Translations under genes and position numbers: made by a program
Assembly (NCBI GenBank): GCA_964019165.1
Contig: OZ025279.1
Location: 7,450,117-7,514,116 of the forward strand
DNA from: Mastigias papua
Lineage: Eukaryota > Cnidaria > Scyphozoa > Rhizostomeae > Mastigiidae
DNA: 64,000 nt
Direction: 5' to 3'
In this document: piece by piece, positions 25,701 to 34,620 of the stretch
Layout of the letters: each line of letters opens with the position of its first letter
Position numbering within the stretch: position 1 is the first letter of the stretch
The notes under the pieces: generated by a model
Told to the model about the DNA's origin: nothing
What the model saw: the letters and a program-made list of their open reading frames with translations, nothing else
Databases searched by the model: none

Positions 25701-27361
25701 GACACCTGCTACTTTACGTCATTTTTTTTCTTTATCCGTATATAATTTACAAAACAACAAAATAAAGGGCTACACCACTGAGGCGATTACGAATAACTAG
25801 TGAACTAAAGCTACAAACATATAAGTAAGCCTATCTGCATAGCATTGTAGTTGCACGCATTGGGCAATGGTTAGTAAGAAGTTAAACGTAAAAGGTGTTA
25901 CGTTATTTACGTCATTTGTCTATAGTGCTGAGATATGCAACTAGCTATCAAAGTATGTTACATCGACCATGTCATCGAAGTATGGCACAAACCAAACAAA
26001 TTAAATAAACGAGTATTAGAATACAGTAGAAATTTTTATTGCTACCATTTTCCTGGGAACTTTATTGAAACCAAATGCTATCCACATTTCCTTCGTACCC
26101 ATAACCACATCTAATTTTCCTCCAGTCACGTTGGGTGTAAGAACTACCATTATGCTACACTCCCTAGTAGAGCAGCCTGGCGGATATCGAAGGCAGCACG
26201 ATGTTTTATTACAGGAACCTGTGTCGATCTGTGAAAGAAGCAGCTAGATAGTTCATAATGTTGGCTATTGCGAGAAACTGATTAATATTATGAAATTAAT
26301 GGAATGGGTGATTGTCAGCTACAAGGGACAGAGAGAAGTTTAGTATCAAATAAGAAAGTTTAACATATTTTCAATAAACCGAAAGTATTGTACAATCAAA
26401 AACTTCTCAGAAATTGAAAAATGAATAACGCAATGTCAAAGAAATATGAGATCTTTCCATAAGGTTTTGGTTGAGTCATAGTCATTTAACTAAATTAAAT
26501 TCAATTCGTGACTATGGCCGTACGAGCTTATTGAAAGCAAGATTTTAAGTACTTAAAATGACTTCATTGAACCAACTAGGTGAGAACTTTTTATGTTATT
26601 ATAGAACAAATTCTCCCCTAAGTTCAGTTTAAATAAACAATATTTTTGGCATATTAACTTACCAATGGCTAACTGTCCTATTGCCACAAACTCGACCCAA
26701 GGGCACTATTTCTAGGACTTAAGCAATGACTGGACCTTTTTGCTCTTTTAATGATTTGGAGGAATGCCCGGAAGAAAAGTGAAATCTAAGTTTTGTGAAG
26801 AATTCATTGGATATCTTGAAAGTAAGAGTTCCTTTATCGATGAGCATCATTTTCAGTGATTTATTTGTACTCGCGTAAAAACTATGGCGTTTGTGAATGT
26901 TAACTTGGTCGGCAATATAAGAACCTTGCTTTCCTGAAGCACTCTTACATAAGAATATATTGATTCTTTTAAAATGACACCTTTATCAAAGAAAAACGGT
27001 TTATTATGTATGGAACAGCTGCTGATGATTTATACTGGATGGTTCATGTTGAACGTAGAGCTGTATTAGCCATAATTTCAAAGAAAAACAACTCGAGCAT
27101 AGGTCTACAAAAGTATGGGACAAACAGTAATTGTCTTATGTATATTTCATATAGGTAAAATAAGCAAATTTTGCATTTGACATTGGTATTGCATGATAAA
27201 TTAGGTAGTAGTATTAAATGACTTTGGCATAGAAAGCATATGGCCTTAAAGGTGGGTCGATGTTACCTAGACATATACATGTGCGTGAAAGATACCTGTC
27301 CTTGGCCGTTTGGTATCCAGGAAATGAGGGCAATGAGATGCAACTTTAAGTTTGAGACCAT
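13608..27361 (-). CDS. DOMON-cytochrome b561 transmembrane protein (ferric-chelate reductase 1-like), 15 exons
   Basis: Exons in coding order: 27361-27296, 26228-26046, 24537-24439, 23869-23840, 23784-23729, 23340-23252, 22336-21986, 20243-20128, 19650-19564, 19175-19119, 18962-18928, 17717-17659, 16583-16449, 15260-15226, 13709-13608. Phases agree at every junction and total 1,500 bases (499 aa plus stop). Predicted layout: signal peptide (1-22), DOMON domain (about 30-174), Pro/Ser linker (about 175-285), cytochrome b561 core with six hydrophobic segments (about 290-500). The four His-bearing motifs of the family are present: HGCLMV, THRAFM, GFHPILG and NWTHR. Such proteins move electrons across membranes via haem and can reduce ferric or cupric iron. 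There is no Reeler domain, unlike vertebrate FRRS1. Exon 4's acceptor is the least sure; substrate is inferred. Confidence 0.88.
14615..14961. mobile_element. MITE with TA target duplication (CACG ends)
   Basis: Terminal inverted repeats of about 50 bases: left CACGTTTTTATTTTTATAAG, right the inverse ending CTTATAAAAAAAATCGTG, with an inner GAGGCTCAA block also inverted. TA flanks both ends (14613-14614 and 14962-14963), the target duplication typical of Tc1/mariner-type elements. It is non-coding and lies in a DOMON-b561 intron. Confidence 0.7.
15043..15115. repeat. Short hairpin with TGTCCTAG ends
   Basis: TGTCCTAGTCGTCAAGGGGC at the left is mirrored by the inverse of the right end (TGTCCTAGTAGTTAGAGGGT), giving an imperfect stem of about 30 bp over 73 bases. 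It may be a tiny MITE or the remnant of one. Confidence 0.6.
15226..15260 (-). CDS. DOMON-b561 exon 14 (micro-exon, charged linker)
   Basis: A 35-base micro-exon with a strong AAG|GTACGT donor. It encodes AQASIESQAADK across its junctions and supplies the exact phase change (1 to 0) needed to read the last exon in the transmembrane frame. Without it the reading frame would stop after four codons. Confidence 0.75.
15265..15850. repeat. Degenerate A-rich minisatellite (AGTAAATCAAT...GAAGAG units)
   Basis: Variants of a roughly 20-30 base unit recur many times in an intron, for example AGTAAATCAATATAAGAAG, AGTAAATCAGTGAAAGAAG and GAGTAAACCAGTTTTAAAAG. Spacing is irregular. Confidence 0.55.
16138..16401. 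mobile_element. Mariner-type MITE (CCGTA...ATACGG), copy 1
   Basis: The ends CCGTAAGTCCTCGAATTAGC and the inverse of the right end CCGTATATCCTCGAATTGGC match over about 24 bases, with TA duplicated at 16136-16137 and 16402-16403. The inside is rich in GAATAAGCCCCC repeats. Related copies are at 38698-39010 and probably 63653-63917. Intronic. Confidence 0.8.
16449..16583 (-). CDS. DOMON-b561 exon 13
   Basis: A 135-base exon from TTTCAG to G|GTACAT. It encodes SAIILGLNLFEENLLWAMTW then CAFVALFLMTEIGVRIF, covering the end of one helix, a short loop and the next helix. The same pattern is found in FRRS1-type b561 domains after the FNWxH motif. Confidence 0.88.
17105..17462. mobile_element. PIF/Harbinger-type MITE with TTA target duplication
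   Basis: The left end AGGTGGATTTCCATTCGGTG and the inverse of the right end AGGTGAATTTCCATTCAGTG match for about 35 bases with few differences. TTA is present exactly at both flanks (17102-17104 and 17463-17465), the three-base TWA duplication of PIF/Harbinger transposons. The 358-base element has no coding potential and lies in a DOMON-b561 intron. Confidence 0.8.
17659..17717 (-). CDS. DOMON-b561 exon 12 (FNWTHR haem motif)
   Basis: A 59-base exon between CATTTAG and CTCGG|GTTAGA. It encodes RWLFNWTHRIVGMATIPAS. The FNWxH histidine is one of the conserved haem-ligand positions of the family. Confidence 0.88.
18928..18962 (-). CDS. DOMON-b561 exon 11 (micro-exon)
   Basis: A 35-base micro-exon, TTCTTAG to CACT|GTAAGG. 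It encodes HIKLLFEVPGAL and restores phase between exon 10 (phase 0) and exon 12 (phase 2). In the family this is the loop after the GFHP helix and before FNWxH; the usual FRP motif is replaced by FEVP. Confidence 0.72.
19119..19175 (-). CDS. DOMON-b561 exon 10 (GFHP haem motif)
   Basis: A 57-base exon encoding EAGFHPILGLSATFLAIVQ. The AGFHPILG motif with its conserved His follows the GW motif of the previous exon exactly as in FRRS1 relatives. Confidence 0.88.
19564..19650 (-). CDS. DOMON-b561 exon 9 (HR haem motif and helix)
   Basis: An 87-base phase-0 exon encoding THRAFMIIVLLLTIAGIGII and FIYKQGWSQ. It holds a conserved haem-ligand His and a full transmembrane helix. The donor is CAG|GTCAGT. 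Confidence 0.9.
20128..20243 (-). CDS. DOMON-b561 exon 8 (first b561 helix)
   Basis: A 116-base exon between TATTCTAG and CAG|GTAAGC. It reads CLMVVAWVCFASSGIIISRF then ARPIGG and ends ERVWFQ. Together with the HG at the end of exon 7 it forms the HG-helix-R-VWFQ pattern that defines the family. Confidence 0.92.
20244..21985. other. DOMON-b561 intron 7; nothing else recognised
   Basis: A 1.7-kb AT-rich intron. I see no exon, RNA gene or well-defined repeat in it. Confidence 0.6.
21986..22336 (-). CDS. DOMON-b561 exon 7 (Pro/Ser-rich linker)
   Basis: A 351-base exon, CTCAACAG acceptor to CATG|GTAAGT. It encodes QYPSRHGDSR, then a long Pro/Ser/Thr-rich run and ends RIVACIHG, whose last His starts the b561 core. 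The run contains three tandem GP(S/Q)TSS(S/P)PFPSS units of 36 bases plus looser copies. It is probably an extended, O-glycosylated stalk between the DOMON and b561 domains. Confidence 0.82.
22050..22225. repeat. 36-bp coding minisatellite in the linker exon
   Basis: On the minus strand the unit GGACCTTCAACTTCTTCATC plus 16 more bases occurs three times in tandem (12 residues each), followed by degenerate, shorter copies. The repeat keeps the reading frame. Confidence 0.75.
22655..22709. repeat. Two-copy tandem repeat of 27 bp
   Basis: AATCCTAAAATATTCTAAAT and its following bases TGCAATG are repeated directly twice. Confidence 0.8.
23095..23220. repeat. TAGTCTGATAG-type MITE, copy 2 (partial)
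   Basis: Shares with 3100-3233 the blocks CCCGCTTTTT.GAGCT.TAGTGAAG and TTCTGTAGTACTATCAGACT, plus an inverted CATACTCTGACGAGTGTCG block. The left terminus is not recognised, so it is a partial or rearranged copy. Confidence 0.5.
23252..23340 (-). CDS. DOMON-b561 exon 6 (end of DOMON domain)
   Basis: An 89-base exon encoding YTRPFSPSSSPYMVDLIKDT then YHITAAFGT. Joined to exon 5 it makes the C-R-Y-T-R-P motif typical of the DOMON C-terminal strands. Confidence 0.85.
23729..23784 (-). CDS. DOMON-b561 exon 5
   Basis: A 56-base exon from TTTACAG to AG|GTGAAG. It encodes MVDLVINRKEVKDGYLVCR, the strand before the CRYTRP motif. The Met is internal to the domain. Confidence 0.85.
23840..23869 (-). 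CDS. DOMON-b561 exon 4 (acceptor uncertain)
   Basis: The donor GAAG|GTAAGA is strong. Reading IAPTVFTSLK in phase 0 requires an acceptor at CATAAG; a better-looking acceptor, TTTCAG, lies 10 bases further upstream but would break the frame. A 30-base exon makes the whole coding length divisible by three, so it is preferred. Confidence 0.55.
24439..24537 (-). CDS. DOMON-b561 exon 3
   Basis: A 99-base phase-0 exon with strong sites (TTTTCTAG and GAG|GTAAGA). It encodes DHTLGEMCYKSTPKVELGGF then ETHGNRFLAYEFE. Position and the mid-domain Cys fit the DOMON segment after the WIAFGF strand. Confidence 0.72.
26046..26228 (-). CDS. DOMON-b561 exon 2 (start of DOMON domain)
   Basis: A 183-base phase-0 exon, TTTCACAG to ATG|GTAGCA. 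It encodes a Cys-rich start (GSCNKTSCCLRYPPGC, then REC) and the strand GKLDVVMGTKEMWIAFGF. The CNKTxCCLxYPPGC and WIAFGF patterns are characteristic of extracellular DOMON domains. Confidence 0.85.
27296..27361 (-). CDS. DOMON-b561 exon 1 (signal peptide)
   Basis: ATG at 27361 starts MVSNLKLHLIALISWIPNGQ-GQ, a short basic start, a hydrophobic core and a polar cleavage region. It ends in phase 0 at CAG|GTATCT and joins directly to the DOMON exon. It is the only signal-like exon found upstream with a matching phase. Confidence 0.7.
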
Positions 27362-27774
27362 CTTGGGACTGTACTGTTAAAATAACATACGGAGAAGTTG
27401 CAGGTTAGTACAATGAAGTATTGATAATTGCAAGGTATGAAACATCTGAAAGGTGTAAAAGGTCTGAAGGAAGATCTAGATGTGAAAGAAATTCAAAATG
27501 TATGAGATGGGTAAGGTATAAGAAGCATCAAGGTAGAACAGTTTACAAGGAAGCTATAACTCTAGAGACAAAGAGCTAATGCTTATAGGCTTTTAGCTTA
27601 CCACTTCATCCTTATCTAAACGTTACGGTAACTGAAGCTTCGTGAGCAACCTTATGAATTTAGTAACAAATTGAAATAAGATTATTAGATTTGACCGCCA
27701 TTTACCCTAAGGTAGAGAGAAAAGTTGCTTTCAACCACCTCATGCAAACTGTCAATTACAGATACGCATACCCG

Positions 27775-28005
27775 ATGAATTTCAGCCCGATTAAACATTG
27801 AGATTTGTAATTACATAAACAGTTTACTCGAGCTGAAAGTCCCAGCCCGTTTGAAACAAGTTGGCTGGAATTTCAGCCCAGGAAACCAGGCTGAAACTTT
27901 ACCCATATAATCGCAAGTTCGTTGAGACAACTCTGACAACAACACTGAGCTGAAATTTCAGCCCGGGAAAAGTTACAAACGAGCTGAAATCACTCATATA
28001 ATCAG
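27775..28005. repeat. Cluster of palindromic GGCTGAAATTTCAGCC-type motifs
   Basis: Variants of the palindrome GGCTGAAATTTCAGCC (complete near 27871 and 27950, half-sites near 27778, 27835, 27888 and 27982) occur with a repeated CATATAATC. It may be a decayed fold-back element. Confidence 0.45.
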
Positions 28006-30789
28006 ACTCTAAGACTGACGAGCTCCAATGACCGTATATATTTAAGTTATAATTTACATTTGAAATTACATTTTTTTCAGCTTCTTGTCTAGTTTAAATA
28101 TATTAATGACCGTTTTAAAGCAAGCAAATGGTATCTTGGCAATTTCTACAAGCCATTGTAAATGATAATTTGCAAACTTTAGAATCAGTTTATTCTAAGT
28201 TTTATTTGATACATAACTAAAATTGTGAACAATAATTTGAATGCCACTAAAAGTCTTGCCCTATGGCCACTTCATAAGCTAAAAGGTAAAAGCTTCATTA
28301 ACAATTTCAAGCTTGCTGTGAATAACAAAAAGCAATTGTGGTGCACAAGAACTCCTTTCAACCAAACATGATTTTTAGTCATAGTCTTTCTGATTTTTGG
28401 AATTAACATATCCAAAAAATTGTACCCCGTAACTTCATACTAGCAATCTTAGAAAATTGAGAGCAGATGAAAACATACACGACCGCAAAATCGGGCAACT
28501 ATTTGCTAAATATTTAAAGTATAATCCAATTCTGGTTTTGTTTAACTTTTATAGTTCCATGTTCTAAATCTTTCGATATTCGATATTCTAAATCTTTGCA
28601 GTGGCTTCCGTTCTAAATCTTATCCGTACATAAAGTATCACTATGCATTAGTGAAATCAGCTATACTACACATTCTAAAGGTACAAGCATTGTTCATACA
28701 TTAAGTCTGTAATATGATGTAAAACTTATTCTACCATTAAAAGGTTGGACGTGTTTTGGTTCTCCTTATCTCCCCACCCATATTTGCAAGCCTTCGTGGT
28801 ATGAGTAAAGAAGTAACTAAAAAAATAAAGGTCAATCTAAATATGAAACTGAAGAACTATCTTATGTGTGCCTATCAACAGATACTTTATTGGAGACATT
28901 CACAGATGAGATAGATATATAGAATCATTCAAATTGCCTAGCTGGCGCTGGCTGTTGCCGACATGTCAGCGCTGCAGACATCAAAGGCACGACAGTAATA
29001 AATTGAACTTAACGGCCAACTGGAATTTGGTCATCGTCGATGTGTCGGCGATGAAACGTCGAAATGTTGACGACCAAGATAAGTTGTATGTAGACCAGAC
29101 CTTAATTTTCTATTTAAGAAGCTAGGTATAACCTTTTTAGCCAAAGATAACTTGATAAATTCCCAGGCATTATACTCACAGAGCTTAATAAGTAATATTA
29201 TTTGATTTAATTTGAGTTTATTAACAGAATCTAAGATAAAAACATCCTGAAATACCGAATGTCCTGAAATGGATGGTAGTATACAAACTGTAGCTTTGTG
29301 ATGAAGCTACAAATAGAACATAGCAGAAAGTTTGGATGCTTAGAATATGCTATAGGTATTTGAAAGCAAAGCTGTTGGCCATTAAAACCAAATACTCAAG
29401 TTTCATAAACTGTATCTTCTAGCATTTGCACAGGAAACCATAGTTTTTTAGAAGTAAGAAAATGTATTGACCAATTTATTGACTTCCAAACAAAGTTTAC
29501 TGTACATTAAAATACTTTTTCACTTGGATAAATAAGTCTCACATAGGCTGCAGTGATTATTGCAATAATAAATTATAAGTAAAACCACTGTGGATTTCAC
29601 AAGATTTATAAATTAGCTCTTGAGATCTAACTTCTAAGAGAATACACCAAAGTGCTTCCATATCAAGCCAAATATTTTTCAAATAAAAGTTGATTCTTCA
29701 TAGTTGCAACGAAACCGAATTATTCCGAAAATACATTAGCTCATGGACTATTATTTTAGTGGAAAATCCTGCACATTTTATGGAAGAGAGGGTAAAAGTC
29801 TATCAACTATCTCTTAGCTGTGCTTGCTTTTCGGCTTGGATTAATATTAGTTCACCTCATTCATTATTATATTGTTCCTTGTCTACCAACAAATAACAAA
29901 GTATGAGCCCATTAGAATTATTAAAGAACTGAAGAGAATAACATGCTTAATGGTAACATAGTTCTAACCGAATTCTTATCATCTGAAAAGTTTTCACTTC
30001 ATTTGATGGAGACTCAACGGTTAAATGTGTAACGTCATTATAAAAAAATACTCTCTCTCAGTTGTCTAAGCCAAGCTTTGCGTAATGGCCGAACACCTCT
30101 CAGTACCCTACAATATTACTGCCAAAGTTTATATTAATGGGTAATACGTACTGGACTGGAACTTGGAATCATTGATGGAAAGCAATGAAGTCACATGCAG
30201 GTTGCAAAACAGTTTCTCCAAGAAAAACAAGCCAAGACATTATGTTAGCTGCTGCTAGTATCGAGCGATTCAAAATCAGCCCCGGACTTTCACTTCCAAG
30301 TCCGAAAGTTCCTCGGGTCCAGACCCGCAACAATGGGTATCAATGTAGAGAGATCTTGTGAGCTCTTTCTGAAACTCATCCAACTAATTTAGTGATAAAT
30401 CTGTCCTGCATTCAGCGGTCTACGCAGAGAATCCTTTGCCATTTGTTGGGTCTTTATCTTATTTAATGAAGCTACTCATTACTTTTAAGATATCTACAAG
30501 ACTTTTTGACCAATGTGTGAGGAACGTTAGTCAGGTGGTTTTTACATCATTCTAAAAGTGTATAATAGCAAAGCATAATTACGAGACAAGTCCTCTTGGA
30601 GAACAACAATACGATGAAACCCGTAGGCTTAACAGTTAACAAGAAAAATTGTAAAATAATATTTTAAATCCAAAATACTATATCCCAAAATGCTATAATA
30701 ATGTACCGTATATCCAATTTGGAATAAATAATATGTGACTATTTGATTAGGAAGAAAAAAATGCCATCTTGCGATGCAAAAATTCTTAG

Positions 30790-31500
30790 TATATTATTGG
30801 ACTTCGAAATTCATCAGGGTGTGCCTTAATTAGCTTTTCAATAAAAGTATTCAGGTTGCTGATTCTTTGTGATTTTATGTATCAATTATTTTTACTACCA
30901 GCTAAAAACAAGAATTTAAGTGCATTTATAAAATTGAAACATCAAACGAAAGCGCAGCGTTATTATTAATTTAAGGATGAAAGTATCGACGAGTAGTAAA
31001 GCAGTCAGTGCAAATTAGAAAAAATAGCCAGGATCATAAGTTGTAATTTGTTATAAACACCATTATTGCTAAACCATTATTGACGAAGCCGTTACGAGAC
31101 GATGTAATGGAATGCTTTGAGACAAGCTTTTCCTGCATTCCTCTCGTCATTGCTTTAATCCTTAAATTTATAGAATCAATAAAAATACTACAGGAAAATA
31201 CGAATGATTGGAGTCTGCATAAAAAACCATTCTTTCATTTAAGTGCATTATACTTCCATAGCGATATTAGTCTATAAAGAAAGTGTCCCATTTTAGAGCT
31301 TCTTTGCCGTATACGAGAACCCTGATAATTTCAAACTTTTTTAGTAAGTAATGTGAGGGAAAAGCCATAGGGGCAATAGCAGAGCCCCATATTGCCACAC
31401 AAAGTTCATACATGTACTATTTGACTTCGAAATTCATTAATGTATGGCTTTATGAGCTTTACGATAAAAATGTTCAGGATACGGGTTCTTCGTGATTATA
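30790..31500. repeat. Pair of related repeat blocks, also related to 7691-7830
   Basis: The block GGACTTCGAAATTCATCAGG and following bases at 30795-30885 recurs at about 31410-31500 (GACTTCGAAATTCATTAATG...). Between them, 30965-31100 resembles 7691-7830. Confidence 0.5.
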
Positions 31501-32385
31501 TGTGCGTTAATTGCAAAGTAATAATAGCCCCTTTCCTTTCTTTATAATTCTCTGCCTTCGTGTCCAGGGAGCTTTACTTTAGATTTGATGGCCTTGCCCG
31601 ACATTGCAAACTCAAAAAGTAGCTTATTATGCAGTAACTGGTCAAACTAAAATGCAAACCCTCTTATATACTCTGCGATCATTGCAGTTCTAAAGAAACG
31701 CCTTTCCCAAAACCTTGTATGATGCAGTATCAAAATCCTCTTATTTCAATGCCTCAACATGCCGCCTCTGATTGTATAGTAAGCAACATTGCCCAATGCC
31801 GCTATCAACAAAGATAAAGATGAATTGCAGTCTCTGAAGCCTATATTGTCATTAGTGTAATGAGCGACTACTTAGCAGACATGAAAGATCTATAAGCGGA
31901 GTCCGCAGAAAAAATCATGCTAGGACCTTGGCCATTTCCTTTAAGAATTGCTCTTATTTGAAAGAGGCTATCTTGGAAAAGCCATTAGTTTGCTTTACTA
32001 ACCAAGCCATTAATATTGAATGTGAATACATGCCATCCAATGGACTATACTACATCATTGATGATATCTAGCATCATATTGATTTAGGACTGCTATTTGG
32101 GATACAGTTGTTGCACCTAAATCATAAGAAATATGACGTAGATTATCTGAATGGGCATTGCTAATACAATAAAGTGTTTATTTTGTATATCAATTATTAT
32201 TTTAGATTTTTAGCTTTAGTTGGATTTAATTAGTTGCTATGGTATGTCACTGTGTAACTAGAAATGTATACCAACTATAGAGAATGTTTTAAAATAATAA
32301 TAATAATAATGCTACCTTTGCATATTTCTAAGAAATAATTCAAGAGCTTTCCTTGCAGGCATTTTGATGTGGTAACTGAGCATCC

Positions 32386-32472
32386 CTAGCAACAATCGTT
32401 ACTCCAAAACGAGGTGTGAGCCGTGAAGCCAAGTAATAAGAGTAAGAGGACTCTTATGCTCAGGAAAAACAT
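32386..32472 (-). CDS. Possible signal-peptide exon of an unrecognised gene
   Basis: On the minus strand ATG at 32472 opens MFFLSIRVLLLLLLGFTAHT followed by SFWSNDCC and a stop. The sequence looks like a signal peptide, and a GTAACG inside it could be a donor after SFW. No partner exons were found, so it may be chance. Confidence 0.2.
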   Translation of the reverse strand: MFFLSIRVLLLLLLGFTAHTSFWSNDCC

Positions 32473-33230
32473 CCTCAGGACTGAGGAAAACACGAAATGG
32501 AGCTAAAGAAAGATTATTCCAAACTCATACTCTACTTCATCAGTCTTGAATAATTCAACATGTACAGCTTTTCTGAGAATCTAAAGCCTATATATTCACA
32601 TTACTTTGTTATGGTCTATATTGATCCTAAAAAATTTTTAGGATAGCAAATTGGAATATATAAAAGGGTATGAATAGTTTAGTTTTCTGAATTTCTATGC
32701 AGCCGAAACAATTCTCTTGTGAACAATTTAACTTGAATGTACTCACTGTGTAGGCATAGCAAAGTTTAATGGACAATTATTTTGCAATATATTCTATTTA
32801 GTAAAAGTCTGTATCATGCAGACAGCGTAAGAAGCTATTAATCTAATTGAAAAAGAATTTTGTGAGGTTGTGTCGGAAGACATTATACCATGTCCAGTCC
32901 TCACCGAACTGCTCTGGAATGTTTGAGGAAAGGGCCGCCAAAGAAATTGTGAAAACAGCTGACGCAGGAGATCTCTGTTGCTCTGAACGATAAAGGCAGC
33001 CCTGTTTATATAACGTGCAATAAATGAACTTTGTCTAATGAACTTATCTGATTATCAAACAGGCAAAGAAAACATGTTACGAAAGAGTTTGATGTGACAT
33101 GTACTACAGATGCAATGAACTCTGATTCCAAGGCAAAGGTCTTCTTCATCGCACCACGATAGCAATTTTTGGCGCTGATTTTCTTTGAGGAGAGTTATTC
33201 GAACAGTGACTTATCATAGTTGACACTGCT

Positions 33231-34350
33231 CATTACTGTATAGTAAGTGAAGAGGGAAAAAGAAAAAAACGATAGGCATAGAAAGATAGATATAAAATGC
33301 CTGGAATCTTGACAAGTTCATCATGTACATTTCCTCAGGTCTTCTGTCTTATACATAACGCCACTTCAAAGCGATGCTTCCGACTTTAACATACTCCATA
33401 GTTATGTATCCGATGCTTTAGTGCGTGGACTTTGTCGGAATGAACTTGTGTAACGCTTCTCTTTCTGCCCATTCATATCTCATAAATCTAATCCAGATCC
33501 AAAGTTGTTGACTTAAGATTAAAGCACTATTGCTTCCATTGATCTTGTATAATATCTTCCTCACTTTCAGTAATGCAATTGAATTATTGAGAATTGAAAT
33601 ATATAGTATTATATCGTAATTCAATTAGTGATTTCTTCTCTTTAATGCTGTGCAATTAGAAGCCCCCGGTCTTTCTTGCAAGCGGAAAAGCAACGGAAGT
33701 CTTGCTATTAAGAATACACTATGTATTGAAGTTTCTTTTCTCATTTCGAGTCTTTTGTCCCGGAGGTTCAAAGAAGCCAATCAATATTTAGAATGCAGAT
33801 CACATGGCAAGTAACAGGTAGGGCGTTATTACCCCAAAAGATAGTTTCTACCTCACGCTCCACATCAAGTGTCAAGTTGGCCGCACGAAGCAACTCACAG
33901 GGCAAAAAATCTCGTAAGTCATAGTTTTGGAGTTTAGAAAGAAATGTAATTACACCCCCTATGTAATGGATAAAGGGCTAGGCTTATCCCCTTGTACAGT
34001 TTGCCCGATTGGGGAATCAAATCGTGTAGAAGAGGAGAAGGTCAGTAGGCTGCATACAACTAGTTACTTATTGAAGTTGGTACTGCACTCCTGCATGGGA
34101 AAGACATCTTGGAAGGGAGACTATCATTTCATCATCATTAGACAAATATCATTAGAAAATAGGAAATTTTTAATTTTCCGAACGAATCATTCTATCTAAA
34201 CAATAGAATTTACAAGCATTATTGTGTTAAAACCCAAATTTTTATTGGACTAGATTCTCGAATTCTTATATAAGTACGTATGACGATTTCCTAGCAATAG
34301 GTTGGCATGTTCCTTCACTCATCAACTTTATCACCTTAGTTTTATAGCCA
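33231..34350. repeat. Dispersed repeat, copy 1 (uninterrupted)
   Basis: A series of blocks appears in the same order at 52895-52960 and 54580-55590, for example CTGCTCATTACTGTA, ATTTCCTCAGGTCT, CCCATTCATATCTCATAAA, ATCACATGG.AAGTAA and GTCAAGTTGG. No coding content is seen; the class is unknown. Confidence 0.6.
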
Positions 34351-34429
34351 GTTATTCACATGATGCTGCTTCGTGGATAGTGAGGATTATTCTCTAAGGT
34401 TTTCCTTGACCGCTCTAAAGTTTGGTTCA

Positions 34430-34620
34430 CATTCAACGTATGGATTAGAGAAGTCGACGACTATCGTGCTTCTTACGTGTTGTACGACTAGTGTGAACAA
34501 ATTTCATAAGCTATCCCCGACGTCGCTGACATAACCGAATTGAGTTCTATACGAAGACATCATGTCCCCGATGTCCTAGATTCTTACGGGAATTACGACA
34601 GGTGTGAGCCCGGATTAAAA
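34430..34620. repeat. Possible inverted-repeat element (weak)
   Basis: AAAGTTTGGTTCACATTCAA and the inverse of the right end (TAATCCGGGCTCACACCTGT) share a GG.TCACA core. The repeats are short and imperfect. Confidence 0.25.

Larger units (their letters stand above)
27362..32385. other. Intergenic; repeats only
   Basis: No gene recognised. It contains the GGCTGAAATTTCAGCC cluster (27775-28000) and repeated blocks at 30790-31500. Open frames near 28934, 29690 and 31080 have no supporting motif. Confidence 0.5.
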
